Source of the DNA: Blattamonas nauphoetae
Taxonomy: Eukaryota; Preaxostyla; Oxymonadida
Reading direction: 5' to 3'
DNA: 64,000 bases
Assembly: GCA_033064195.1 (NCBI GenBank)
Contig: JARBJD010000054.1
Span: 62,001-126,000 of the forward strand
Made by a program: the position numbers and the translations under genes. Of this stretch, positions 55,429 to 64,000 are shown one piece after another (the stretch's first letter is position 1; the number at the start of each line of letters is the position of its first letter). The notes beneath the pieces are model-generated. The model was not told the DNA's origin, searched no databases, and saw only the letters and a list, made by a program, of their open reading frames with translations.

Positions 55429-57660
55429 TCAATTCAACTTGCATGTCTTCTCGCTCTTCCCTTTTCTCTTCTCCTCTCCTTCACATGAAGGGTGTATCCG
55501 CTTCTGTTTTCCGATCACACGCGTTGTCTTCTTTGTCTCAACAATCATACCTTCTTCTTCATCATCCAAACGTGTTGTCTCTTCATTGTCGACGAGAATG
55601 CCAGACACTTCATTCTTCTCCAAAGTTCCTTTCTCTTCGTCCAAGTTTGTTCTCTCTTCATCGTTGACGAGCATGACGGACATTTCATCCCTCTCTCTCT
55701 GGACACGTTCAGACTCGCTCCTCTTTTCGTCCTCTTCCAGCTTTGCTGCCCTTCTGATGATCTCTTTCACTGCCTGTTGTTCTTCAGGAAGCATATTGAG
55801 TGGGAGGACGACGAAGTCGAGTGTGTCTATCACTCCAACATAATCCAGCTCCACATCTGTTCGGTGTGTGCATCTCTCTTGACACTCAGCTGGAACAATA
55901 AACATGAACCATCGCTTCACTTGAGGTGTCCAAGATCCATCTGAGTCCGACGGGTTCGAGCGTTTATATTGCCTTCGAAGGAATGATCTCAGATTTGTGT
56001 AGATTGTGTTGTACAGATCCATGTCCACCTCCTCCCACTCCCCCGACGAGACTTGGAATCCAACCAGCACATCAACACCACTCTCATCCTTCGTCCACAC
56101 AAACGCATCAATCCCCGTCGTTGGTTGTCCACTGATCTTATCTCCATCCCTCGAGTGCACATCGACATCGAGATAATCGAGCCAGAAGTCGTTTTTCCGA
56201 ATTGCATGTTTTGTTTTGATGGCATTAGCTGCGAACTTGAATGTCCATTTCAGTTCACCAAACTTCGTTCTCGATCCTTTCGCTGGATACACCAACACTT
56301 CTTGCCTGCGCTGGCCCATGAATTTAAAGAATCGTTGTTGGGGGGTTCGATGAAGATATCTGTATGCGTCGCTGATTTCATTACTTCTCAGAGTCTCGTT
56401 CAGAGCGTTGAAGTACTGTTTGGCCATCATAACTTGTCCCAGAAAGCTGATTGGTCGATCCCTCCCCATCGAGATCAGCGAGCTTGACGAAATATCGAGA
56501 CCAGCTGCGGTGTCCCCATCTTTTGAGGTGAGATCTTTGGCGAGCCTTTTGATTGTCTCCTCAATGTCTTCCGATAGTCGTCGCGGGATCAGACCGAACA
56601 TGTCGATGACGTTAAGCCATACAAATTGGTTGTGGTTCTCATACGACGGGTTCCATCGCTCACCTCGTGAAGAGATGAGAAACGTGTTTGTCACAATTCC
56701 ATTTTTCCGCTCGAAGCAGGCTGTGTATTCAACCATTCTTGTCTCGGGGAGAGCCAGAACAAGATATCTGACTTCTGGAGGCAGAAGGGCGATTGTGGCA
56801 AGCGAGCACTTTCTGGTCCACGGTTCAGTTTCCTCAATCCTCCCCACAATCCGAATGGACGGAGGAAGGAGTCGCGGAATGAGCGGATGTGCCCTGATTG
56901 AAGATACCAAGCGATCGACCATTTCTTTTTCCAATATCCTCCAGTTCGCTCTGGTATTCTCTGCCACTTGCTGGGCATACTCGTTCTCCATGGACGACGG
57001 ACTGAAGGTTTTGGTGATCTCATTTTGGACCTCCTGGAGCTGGATAATGCACGAAATGATATGGTCGATACTCTCGATCACTTGGCGACAGGGAAAGGGT
57101 TGCGAAGACTGCTTGAAAGGGGTGTAAATCACAGTGAGAGGATGAAGGCTTCCGTTTTCATATCTCGGCAAGTGTTCCACTAATTCTGAAAGAGGCATGT
57201 TCTTACTATTGGAACTTCCTTTCCCAGGCATCAAATTTGCCCATTGTGTCTGTTTTCGTGATGGTTCTTTCGGAATTGTGGATTGAGAAGAAAACAGATC
57301 CTTCGGGAACATAATCATGCAATTCTCCGCACATGGCCGATAAACATCATGGCACCCACCATATCGTGGGACAAGAGGATGCAATTGTGGAAGAAGAGAT
57401 GGATCGATTGTTTGGACATCAGTGTGAGACTCACCATCGGTAAGCACAATGTTGGACTCAGAGTCATGCAGATACTTGTCATCAAGAGTGTCGAGAATGA
57501 TTGGAAGGAGTTGTTGCGAATTGAATTGTTCGATTGTCGAGAAAACTGTCGTTTCCAAATCGCGAACTGACGCCTGTCTTTGCATTTTGATTGACAACAA
57601 ATGTTTGTTTGCATTAAACCGAATAGGAATTTCAAGATCATTTGGGTCTGTTGAATCCAT
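55429..57660 (-). CDS. Candidate Crinkler/RHS-type protein with PD-(D/E)XK-like nuclease core
   Basis: 743 residues from MDSTDPNDLEI, ending TGA; an open frame continues upstream to 57858. The N-terminus (IPIRFNANKHLLSIKMQRQA, then SVRDLETTVF) looks like the ubiquitin-like header of Crinkler proteins. The C-terminal third has GIDAFVWTKDESGVDVLVGFQVSSGEW: an Asp, then a hydrophobic strand ending F-Q-V-S-S, the arrangement of PD-(D/E)XK variants in Crinkler/RHS proteins where Gln replaces Lys. A later strand WFMFIVP also fits. The tail is a Glu/Lys-rich coil. No P-loop (GxxxxGKS/T) was seen. The assignment rests on motif reading only; it could be a host nuclease-like protein of another group. 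Confidence 0.4.
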   Translation of the reverse strand: MDSTDPNDLEIPIRFNANKHLLSIKMQRQASVRDLETTVFSTIEQFNSQQLLPIILDTLDDKYLHDSESNIVLTDGESHTDVQTIDPSLLPQLHPLVPRYGGCHDVYRPCAENCMIMFPKDLFSSQSTIPKEPSRKQTQWANLMPGKGSSNSKNMPLSELVEHLPRYENGSLHPLTVIYTPFKQSSQPFPCRQVIESIDHIISCIIQLQEVQNEITKTFSPSSMENEYAQQVAENTRANWRILEKEMVDRLVSSIRAHPLIPRLLPPSIRIVGRIEETEPWTRKCSLATIALLPPEVRYLVLALPETRMVEYTACFERKNGIVTNTFLISSRGERWNPSYENHNQFVWLNVIDMFGLIPRRLSEDIEETIKRLAKDLTSKDGDTAAGLDISSSSLISMGRDRPISFLGQVMMAKQYFNALNETLRSNEISDAYRYLHRTPQQRFFKFMGQRRQEVLVYPAKGSRTKFGELKWTFKFAANAIKTKHAIRKNDFWLDYLDVDVHSRDGDKISGQPTTGIDAFVWTKDESGVDVLVGFQVSSGEWEEVDMDLYNTIYTNLRSFLRRQYKRSNPSDSDGSWTPQVKRWFMFIVPAECQERCTHRTDVELDYVGVIDTLDFVVLPLNMLPEEQQAVKEIIRRAAKLEEDEKRSESERVQRERDEMSVMLVNDEERTNLDEEKGTLEKNEVSGILVDNEETTRLDDEEEGMIVETKKTTRVIGKQKRIHPSCEGEEKRKGKSEKTCKLN

Positions 57661-58825
57661 TTTCGTTTGGTCTTTCTTGAAGCAGGATTTCTCTTGTTTC
57701 CTTTCTTTTGTTGTTGCGTCTGAATCTCTCAGCATGTGTGAAATATCAGATTTGTTCGTATTCGACAAATAATGGAGAGAAGAAGAATGGCGATGAGTAT
57801 TCTTCCTCCGAAAGTTCGAGATACTGATCAAACCATAGAAAGTATTCTCCACAACCATTCATCTCTCATTATTAAATCACAACACTTGTGCTGCCCAGCG
57901 CCGACAATACAAGAATATATCTCGTGATATTTATGTTTCAATCTCAACAACATTCCTCCATCGATGACATCTTCTTGTTTTAACCTCTTTCTCGTTTCAG
58001 CGGTGTATGAAGCCTTTTTTGAATAAAGATGCCCTCGAACTGGTTTATGAACTGGATATGCTTTGATGATCGACCCAATCAACACCGAAGAAGACACACT
58101 CAGGAAGAAGAAGAAAGATGAATGGACGAATGATGCGGGAGTGGGAGAAACATAGAAGAGGAAGAACAGAGAAACTGATGGAATGATGGATGAATTGTTG
58201 AATGTATTGAAGAACAGATTCTTGAGGGTGGCGAAGATGATGAGCCACAATCACCCACAAACCCAACATTGTCATCCTGCTGCCATGTTGGACAGTACTG
58301 AACCACCGGAATCTTCTCAAAACGGAGGACAATCGATTGAGGATCGTCGCCAAGATGTGACACTGCCGATGTTTGATTCGCTGGCGCAGGTGTGTGTGAT
58401 TCATCCATGCCAGTTGAGAGAGAACACACCGAACTGAACTATCTCAGAAAGATTCAGAGTACAACCACAGATTCATGTTTCGTCACCATCTGGCTCAACT
58501 CCAACCCAGGCAGAACCCTCCAAACTGCACTCTTTCAACATTCTCGACACTTCTTGACTTGTGTTCCATTCTGGATTGTCTCAATCTGGCTATCTGTCAT
58601 TCTACTCCTCTTCTAAATGTTTCGGATCTGTGATTCATGATGGCATTATCCCTTCACTGTGTTCAGAAGCTCCAAGTGAGATGGAAGAACGAGAATCAAG
58701 GATTCAATGAATCACTCGCTTGTTTTCTCAGGCATCTAACAATTCAATCACTGTTATTCATATCGCACTATGTTGACTCCAAAATCGAGCAAAACATGTA
58801 GGCAGTCTGGATCTTGCAAGAATCG
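57661..58825. other. Spacer with unassigned frames
   Basis: Minus-strand frames 57828-58250 and 58100-58429 contain protein-like stretches (SKKASYTAETRKRLKQEDVI; DDPQSIVLRFEKIPVVQYCP) that could be exons of a small gene, but no start or complete domain could be fixed. Confidence 0.3.
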
Positions 58826-61421
58826 TTAGGCTCGGAGTCGTTTGAGCCACAACATTTCAACAGATAGATTCTCAATGGTGAATCCAGTTGTGATTCCGAG
58901 GCAGAGAGGAGATGGAATGTCGCTGAAGATCCCAGGCTGTTCCTCATCGTCCACAAACAGTCGAGCTTCTCTTCTCCACATGATCACTCGAATCGCTGAT
59001 GTCTGCCCAATTCGATCGCATTTCTTGTTTGTTCCGACTGGCTTGAATTCCTTCCCTGATTTCCACATTTTCCCATCCCAAAGATAGAAGTCACCACCAA
59101 TCCCACTGTGATAGTATCCACACGGGTGTTGTGTGGCATCTTCAGGAAGTGGGTGTCTGATGAAGCCAAGCCCTGAAAAGATGAGAAGAGAGAAGATCAC
59201 ACTCACATTCACAAAATTGTTGTCCCTTGCTCTGATTTTTGAATTCCCACTCTCCCTCGTCGATTGGTTGAGTGAATGCTGTTCTCCACAGGTTTTCTTT
59301 CGGAGTGACAATGATTTGGGTGAGTGTGGTTGGAGTGAGTGTGTGAGCAGTTCGGTCGAGTGTTTGGAGTGATTCTGTTCCAACCCAAATCGGAACATCG
59401 GCCAGTTGGTGTTTCAATATGTCGTTTTCCGATTTCAGAGTTCTTCTCTCCTCAACGTCTGCTCTTTCGAGTTCTTCATTCCCTCGAAGTCGTTTGAGCC
59501 ACAACATTTCAACAGATAGATTCTCAATGGTGAATCCAGTTGTGATTCCGAGGCAGAGAGGAGATGGAATGTCGCTGAAGATCCCAGGCTGTTCCTCATC
59601 GTCCACAAACAGTCGAGCTTCTCTTCTCCACATGATCACTCGAATCGCTGATGTCTGCCCAATTCGATCGCATTTCTTGTTTGTTCCGACTGGCTTGAAT
59701 TCCTTCCCTGATTTCCACATTTTCCCATCCCAAAGATAGAAGTCACCACCAATCCCACTGTGATAGTATCCACACGGGTGTTGTGTGGCATCTTCAGGAA
59801 GTGGGTGTCTGATGAAGCCAAGCCCTGAAAAGATGAGAAGAGAGAAGATCACACTCACATTCACAAAATTGTTGTCCCTTGCTCTGATTTTGAATTCCCA
59901 CTCTCCCTCGTCGATTGGTTGAGTGAATGCTGTTCTCCACAGGTTTTCTTTCGGAGTGACAATGATTTGGGTGAGTGTGGTTGGAGTGAGTGTGTGAGCA
60001 GTTCGGTCGAGTGTTTGGAGTGATTCTGTTCCAACCCAAATCGGAACATCGGCCAGTTGGTGTTTCAATATGTCGTTTTCCGATTTCAGAGTTCTTCTCT
60101 CCTCAACGTCTGCTCTTTCGAGTTCTTCATTCCCTCGAAGTCGTTTGAGCCACAACATTTCAACAGATAGATTCTCAATGGTGAATCCAGTTGTGATTCC
60201 GAGGCAGAGAGGAGATGGAATGTCGCTGAAGATCCCAGGCTGTTCCTCATCGTCCACAAACAGTCGAGCTTCTCTTCTCCACATGATCACTCGAATCGCT
60301 GATGTCTGCCCAATTCGATCGCATTTCTTGTTTGTTCCGACTGGCTTGAATTCCTTCCCTGATTTCCACATTTTCCCATCCCAAAGATAGAAGTCACCAC
60401 CAATCCCACTGTGATAGTATCCACACGGGTGTTGTGTGGCATCTTCAGGAAGTGGGTGTCTGATGAAGCCAAGCCCTGAAAAGATGAGAAGAGAGAAGAT
60501 CACACTCACATTCACAAAATTGTTGTCCCTTGCTCTGATTTTGAATTCCCACTCTCCCTCGTCGATTGGTTGAGTGAATGCTGTTCTCCACAGGTTTTCT
60601 TTCGGAGTGACAATGATTTGGGTGAGTGTGGTTGGAGTGAGTGTGTGAGCAGTTCGGTCGAGTGTTTGGAGTGATTCTGTTCCAACCCAAATCGGAACAT
60701 CGGTCAGTTGCTGTTTCTGTTCCTCCACAATCCCCATCAACCGTTGAATCTCTGTTTCACTCTTCACTTTCTCTTTTCTCGCTTCTTCACATTCTTGTTT
60801 CATCAGGATTACTTCACTTGTAAGGTTATCTTTGTCTCGCAGTGCCTGTCCTTTCTGTTCCTCTGCCTGTCTCTGCCTCTCCTCTGCAATCCGCTTCCCT
60901 TCCTCCGCACTTCTCATCTTCTCCTCTGCTATCCTCTTCTCTTCTTCTGCTTGTGCAACTCGATCTGTGAGCGCCTTGTTGTGTTTCATCAATTCTACAG
61001 TTCGTTGTTTGAGTGTGGAGAGCGATTCTTCCATCGTTCGGAATTCGTCCGTGTCCACAACCATTAAAGGCCCATCCTGCACAGATTCCAGAAGAGTAAT
61101 GCATTGTCGAACACGCGTGTGAACTTTTTTGGATTGATCTGGAGTTTGAGAGAATGTGGACAGTGTTGAGAGGAGATGTCGCTTGTTGGTCAGAGGGAGG
61201 TCTGAATCTGAAAGTATTGTCAGAATTCGGGACATCTCATCCAACAGTCTGCACATTGATGCTTCATCTTTTCCATCCCAATCCCGAATCAGAAGAGGAA
61301 TCTCATTCCAGTTCGGCGTGTTCACAATCCTGAATGCATTTGATTCTAATCTTCTCAGTTCCTCCAACACCGATTCAATCGACAGTGGTGTCTGTGAAGT
61401 AACAATAAGAGATCGTGACAC
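58826..61421 (-). CDS. F: coiled coil followed by three tandem SPRY-like modules
   Basis: It starts at MSRSLIVTSQTPLSIES; ~140 residues of helical N-terminal domain, then a coiled coil (EEEKRIAEEKMRSAEEGKRI). Three modules of 217 codons follow, each DVPIWVGTESLQTLD..., EWEFKIRARDNNFVNV, GYYHSGIGGDFYLWDGKMWK, ARLFVDDEEQPGIFSDIPSP, LEMLWLKRL-like: a SPRY/B30.2-like beta sandwich. Each module holds the same 30-nt GTGTGATC...TTTTCAG intron (60505-60476, 59854-59825, 59202-59173); removing it gives FVNVRLGFIRHPL. The last module has one extra A in an A-run (about 59232) that shifts the frame and is absent from the other two, so it is a recent break or a sequencing error. The final stop after KRLRA is TAA. 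Probably a protein-protein interaction scaffold. Confidence 0.65.
58837..60703. repeat. Tandem 651-bp repeat, almost three units
   Basis: Spacing between equivalent points is 651 bp (59489 to 60140) and 652 bp (58837 to 59489). The units look identical by eye except for one base in an A/T run and a few changes at the outer edges. Each unit contains an exon end, a complete 30-nt intron and the next exon. Confidence 0.85.
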
Positions 61422-61780
61422 GTGAATGAAAAGAAAACAGACAGTCGAACTTGGCTTATCAAATGCGAAGTCTTGCTAAAGAGATGGGATATCAGAATGA
61501 GAGGAAAGAAAAGGAGGTCACGGGAGGATGATGAATCATGACAGATAATACCTGATCAAAAGACGGTATCATTGTGAGGAACGAAGATCGACTCACAACT
61601 TTTTTAAGGGAATCTTTTGTGACGCTGTTTGTCTTGGTTCATCATGTGACTTCCTGTAGTGATTACTCGTATTACATCTCTCGTTTCAGAAAACAGCCAA
61701 AAAACAGAGATCAAAGTTGCCCGAAAAGAGAACCAAACACTCCTTCAGGACGAGGCGAGTGCGAGACCCGCCCGCCCGTC
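61422..61780. other. Intergenic between eRF1 and gene F
   Basis: Spacer downstream of eRF1 and upstream of F (both minus). The eRF1 frame after its TAA runs only 12 more codons to TGA. Nothing else recognised. Confidence 0.4.
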
Positions 61781-63181
61781 TTAGAAGTACATGCTCTCGG
61801 CATCAAAGGCATCTTCGTCCTCACTCTCAACGAAATACTCGCCGCTGCTGAGGAAAGAGGACTCGTCCTCGTCTTCCTCGCACACCCCAAGCTGCTCGTT
61901 CAGACCACCAACGTCGACGTTGAAGCGCAGAAGCCCGCCAATCCCGCCAAATCCGCGGCAGAACTGCGAGCCCTCCTGCGAACGATCTGTGACGGTGTGG
62001 AGGGTGCATCCGAAGTGCGTGTGGTTCAGCACCAACCAGTCGGAGAGCGGCTCGCTGTCTTCAACTGCCAGCTCCACTCCGTCCATCACAAAGTTCGTTG
62101 GGTCGCGCTCCTGCTGCACTGTCAGGTGCTTGACCACCTTCTAGCCAGTTGTGGGGTGCCTCAGCTCGTAGCGCTTGACAGGCAGGTCTTCCCAGACAAT
62201 CAGGTCGCTCACGGCCCCCGCTCCCATCTCCAACACGCGGATGGTGTCTGCCACTCCGAAGACGTACTTTCCCGTGTCCTGCCCGATTTCTGCAAAGTAG
62301 TCTTGGAGCAGCTGCTTCTCTTTCACAAACTTCACGTTTCCGAGCGTGTCGGCGGAGAGGTCGATGGCCTGGTTGAACCCGTTCACTCCTCCATACGACA
62401 CATCCACAATCCTCAGTACCCGCGACGACAGGCGGGGATCGAACATGCTGCTCTGGCTGAGCTCAGTTTTGAACTCAGCCGAGCCGCCGAGGATCAGCCC
62501 AGCAACGTTGACTTTGTCGTTCGTGATGAAGCATTGGACAGCAACTTCCGTCACACGGCGAAGGTAGTTGTGCCTCTTCTCTTCTCGAATCTTCGAAAAA
62601 CGCACTGACGACTGGCCTCCTCGACAGTGCTTCCTGGGAAGGTCCACACGGAATCGCGTGAGGACTGTGCGCGTATTGCCTTGAAGTGTCCCGAAAAGAA
62701 CTCCATTTCCGTTCATGATGATAAATCCAAACTTATCATCACATTCCAGCAGGTATTGCAAAGGCTCTGTGTCAAACTTGCTGTCGCAATGATACAGCTT
62801 CGCACTGATCGGTTTGAATGGCTCGAAATCAATTGTAATCCGTTTCGTGCCTCGTTCTGTTTCAATTGTACCGCAGTAGATGCACAGGCCATTCGGTGGG
62901 CAGCGATCGTAGTCCTTCAGCCGCTGTTGAGTTGAGACAATCGCATCTTGCACACTCTGCCGATTCACTCGAGATTTGATGCTTGCAGCGGTTCCATATT
63001 CTTCCCTGAGAAGTGTTTGGAAGTGAGAGATTTGCGATTTCGGTGGGATGATGAGGGAAATCATGCTTGTTCCATCACCCTTTGCTTCAGACAGCATTTG
63101 GATCATTTTTCGCGTTTTCCATTGTTGAATGGAAAATTCAGTGTCGCACAATTGTTGTTGGTGTGTATCGGAATGACTCAT
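61781..63181 (-). CDS. eRF1: eRF1, eukaryotic peptide chain release factor 1, with an in-frame TAG
   Basis: 466 codons from [11 protein letters not shown] to ..FDAESMYF and TAA (human eRF1 has 437 residues). It recognises stop codons in the ribosomal A site and triggers peptide release. Landmarks: GTS motif in [13 protein letters not shown]; the TASNIKS position reads TAASIKS (residues 64-70); YxCxxxF is intact (YHCDSKF); the catalytic GGQ loop is intact ([12 protein letters not shown]); C-domain [16 protein letters not shown]. At 62143-62141 an in-frame TAG follows RHPTTG and precedes KVVKHLTV. The flanks align gap-free with human ..RYVLRCQGTEEEKILYLTP, so the codon is probably read as an amino acid. 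A longer upstream open frame (to 63256) is hydrophobic leader and is excluded. Divergent from B8. Confidence 0.93.
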
Positions 63182-63343
63182 GTTGAAAAACACGAATGAC
63201 AGAATGGATAAAAAATATAAAGGGGAGATCAGAATGTGAGACTTCTTCGTTGTCAAAACGAAAAAAAATAACTAGAACCTACAATCCAAACACTTTCACT
63301 TGATTGAAGAAGTTTGAAGCTGAGTTTCGACCTCCATTTTTTG

Positions 63344-63357
63344 TGACCCATAACGAG
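63344..63357 (+). promoter_or_regulatory. B-leader motif before B8
   Basis: TGACCCATAACGAG, 25 nt before the B8 ATG, inside the 200-bp divergent region shared with eRF1. Confidence 0.5.
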
Positions 63358-63381
63358 CATTGTTTGACTGAATCCTCAAGA

Positions 63382-64000
63382 ATGACTGCGATTGACATGA
63401 AAACAGACACCTCCTCAAGCACAACACGCTCTGATTTGCCCTCCTCTCCGTTCTCCTTTTCAGTGGATTGCTCACCGTTCCTGAATTGGAACGAAGAAGA
63501 CACAGTTTCTGAACATGAAAAGACAGTTGTATTTCAATCTCTCGTTGCCACTATGAAGTTCCAGCCTGCACTTGATAGCTCTCTGGAAGCGAAAGCAGTG
63601 AAATTTCTGGAATCTGTTCGACCAGTGGATCAATCATCAACAGTTGCTTTTCTCGGCAACCTGGCATCAATCTCTGATGATTCGCTGCCATACTTCGTAC
63701 AAACAATTTCAGTATTCATTTCTTCGCCCAAACGGACAATCATTAAAGCTGCAATGAAGATACTCGATTCTCTGATGGAAAGGTCTTCACTTCAAATCCG
63801 ACTTGCTCTCGTCAAAGCTGATCTTATCCCTCAAATCATCAACACTCTCAATCTGCTGTCTCTTTCTTTTCCCGAAGCAGCCGATATCCACATCAACCTC
63901 ATGAACACCCTCCTTTTTTCTTTCTCGCTCGCAACTCCATATTATCTCACACATCTCGAAATTAAAGGTCACGATGAACAACAAGCTGTTCACGAGACCA
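63382..64000 (+). CDS. B8: armadillo-like helical protein, 3' end beyond window
   Basis: 206 codons from MTAIDMKTDTSS to the window edge, open throughout. Family landmarks: SPFLNWNEED, ALVKADLIPQIINTLNLLS, and the start of DEQQAVHET at the edge. The ATG fits the 25-nt leader spacing. It is convergent in neither direction: it reads away from eRF1. The function is unknown, as for B1-B7. Confidence 0.75.
   Translation, partial: MTAIDMKTDTSSSTTRSDLPSSPFSFSVDCSPFLNWNEEDTVSEHEKTVVFQSLVATMKFQPALDSSLEAKAVKFLESVRPVDQSSTVAFLGNLASISDDSLPYFVQTISVFISSPKRTIIKAAMKILDSLMERSSLQIRLALVKADLIPQIINTLNLLSLSFPEAADIHINLMNTLLFSFSLATPYYLTHLEIKGHDEQQAVHET

Noticed and set aside
62105-62145. A 39-nt GT...AG segment could be spliced out to remove the eRF1 TAG
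   Set aside because: It would delete 13 residues that align gap-free with human eRF1 (RYVLRCQGTEEE), and its ends do not resemble the other introns here, which have pyrimidine-rich acceptors.
1-64000. CRISPR arrays, rRNA, LTR elements or viral genes
   Set aside because: No regularly spaced repeats, rRNA segments, reverse transcriptase, integrase or capsid motifs were seen.

Overview
The window looks like nuclear DNA of an oxymonad flagellate (Preaxostyla, Metamonada), most likely Blattamonas nauphoetae or a close relative. This rests on three things: large paralogous families of armadillo-like helical proteins ending in an MLRMEG..E/DV..KL..GMNL motif (recalled as characteristic of Blattamonas predicted proteins, not looked up), genes cut by very short GT-AG introns (30-96 nt), and coiled-coil, SPRY-like and beta-helix surface protein relics. 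There are no bacterial-style operons, no rRNA and no tRNA that I can support.

Layout. 1-11 kb: three head-to-tail copies (A1-A3) of a ~930-residue helical-repeat protein with conserved leaders and trailers; a fourth copy (A4) lies inverted at 40.6-43.4 kb. 11-35 kb: copies of a ~350-residue armadillo-like family (B1-B6), each followed by a decayed, repeated tail, interleaved with wreckage of protein-kinase-like, beta-helix and coiled-coil genes. This stretch also holds four terminal-inverted-repeat elements. Two of them (3.4 kb and 2.0 kb) carry coiled-coil, intron-bearing gene sequence instead of a recognisable transposase. The 2.0-kb one has 9-bp target duplications and ~76-bp inverted repeats, like a Pack-MULE. 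35-39.5 kb: a large multi-exon helical gene (C) whose first coding exon is split by a 380-bp MITE. 43-49 kb: relics, an intact signal-peptide/GPI-type surface protein, and B7. 49-63 kb: a denser, single-copy-like zone, all on the minus strand: a huge charged protein, a coiled-coil plus armadillo protein, a Crinkler-like PD-(D/E)XK candidate, a protein with three near-identical tandem SPRY-like modules, and eRF1. The window ends in B8, divergent from eRF1.

The most notable single observation is in eRF1, the translation termination factor. Its otherwise intact gene contains an in-frame TAG that aligns without a gap to a sense residue of human eRF1, and its stop-codon-recognition motif is TAASIKS instead of TASNIKS. 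TAA and TGA behave as real stops in the window. TAG behaves as sense in eRF1 and in a captured coiled-coil gene, yet it sits at the expected end of five B genes. So either TAG is reassigned (probably to Gln) or ambiguous, or eRF1 carries a programmed internal stop.
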